Below are positions 25,158 through 25,423 of a DNA stretch of 25,423 nt, piece by piece; position 1 is the first letter of the stretch; each line of letters starts with the position of its first letter. Under the pieces are notes generated by a model. It searched no databases and had not been told where the DNA came from. It saw only the letters and a program-made list of their open reading frames with translations. The stretch comes from CAZJQD01 sp964548165 [NCBI: uncultured bacterium] (GTDB lineage Bacteria > UBA8481): positions 1 to 25,423 of the forward strand of contig CAZJQD010000004.1 in NCBI GenBank assembly GCA_964548165.1. The letters are read 5' to 3'. The position numbers and the translations under genes are program-made.

Positions 25158-25423
25158 ATGAGCGTCCCGCGCGCCACGCTCGACGCCGTCGCCTCCCGGC
25201 TGGTGCAGGCGGAGGTGGATGACCGCGCGAGCCAGGAGGCGCTCCTGGCGGCCTGCCAGCACGTGATCGAGGCTCGCGCCCATCCCGAGATCGTTCTCGA
25301 CCTCGTGGGCCGCGCCGCCTTGGAGCTCAACGAGCTCCTCTCCGGGAAGGCGCCGGAGCCGCAGGAGGTTCTCGTGGGCGTCCGCCGGCTCGTCGAGACC
25401 GCCCAGCGCATCCTCGACATGGA
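25158..25423 (+). CDS. unknown protein, 3'-truncated by the window edge
   Basis: 88 complete codons are visible from ATG 25158, opening MSVPRATLDAVASRLVQAEV. The visible part is strongly helical, charged and leucine-rich, with no transmembrane segment and no receiver, kinase or DNA-binding motif. It begins 3 nt after the receiver gene, so it is in the same operon and probably belongs to the same signalling pathway. A histidine-phosphotransfer or kinase-associated helical domain would fit the context, but no HPt motif with its phospho-histidine is evident in this portion. I do not assign a function. Confidence 0.75.
   Translation, partial: MSVPRATLDAVASRLVQAEVDDRASQEALLAACQHVIEARAHPEIVLDLVGRAALELNELLSGKAPEPQEVLVGVRRLVETAQRILDM

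Overview
The window is GC-rich, densely coded DNA from a Gram-negative bacterium. Heptose and Kdo genes for lipopolysaccharide sit at the left end. GTG starts and 1-8 nt stop/start overlaps are common. The gene mix (split heptose kinase and nucleotidyltransferase, kdsB next to pyrG, rpmE-prfA-prmC-murA, an NtrC-type two-component cluster) does not match one model organism. A poorly cultured high-GC lineage (Eisenbacteria-, Acidobacteriota- or Gemmatimonadota-like) is a guess; the sequence does not decide it. No CRISPR array, insertion sequence, prophage or rRNA is visible.

Region 1 (1-7256, + strand) is a tightly packed run. It holds the tail of a gmhA-like gene, hldA and hldC (ADP-heptose), kdsB (CMP-Kdo), pyrG (CTP, the KdsB substrate), rlmB, panC, a five-helix membrane protein of unknown role and a Gfo/Idh/MocA dehydrogenase. 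A 17-bp tandem duplication sits at the panC start.

Region 2 (7257-11082, + strand) is redox and Fe-S assembly: a glutaredoxin-thioredoxin reductase fusion, an Rrf2/IscR-like regulator, a cysteine desulfurase and an A-type Fe-S carrier. The carrier is flanked on both sides by copies of a 32-bp repeat. The fusion and the regulator each have a promoter that predicts a leaderless mRNA.

Region 3 (11225-15971, + strand) is a LysM/M23 cell-wall hydrolase followed by the cluster rpmE-prfA-prmC-murA (ribosomal protein L31, release factor 1, its methyltransferase, first committed step of peptidoglycan synthesis). rpmE has its own promoter and a GNRA-capped leader hairpin.

Region 4 (15944-18158, - strand) is a PrsW-type membrane protease, tRNA-Leu(UAG), a small OB-fold/SSB-like protein and a membrane-anchored ComEA-like helix-hairpin-helix protein. 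The last two are translationally coupled and look like a DNA-handling pair. Four alternating TGTCC/GGACA half-sites lie upstream.

Region 5 (18425-25423, + strand) is a signalling cluster: a large soluble PAS/GAF sensor kinase, a sigma-54 activator with GAFTGA, a REC-histidine kinase hybrid, a single-domain receiver and a truncated unknown gene. It reads as a phosphorelay with one visible DNA-binding output.
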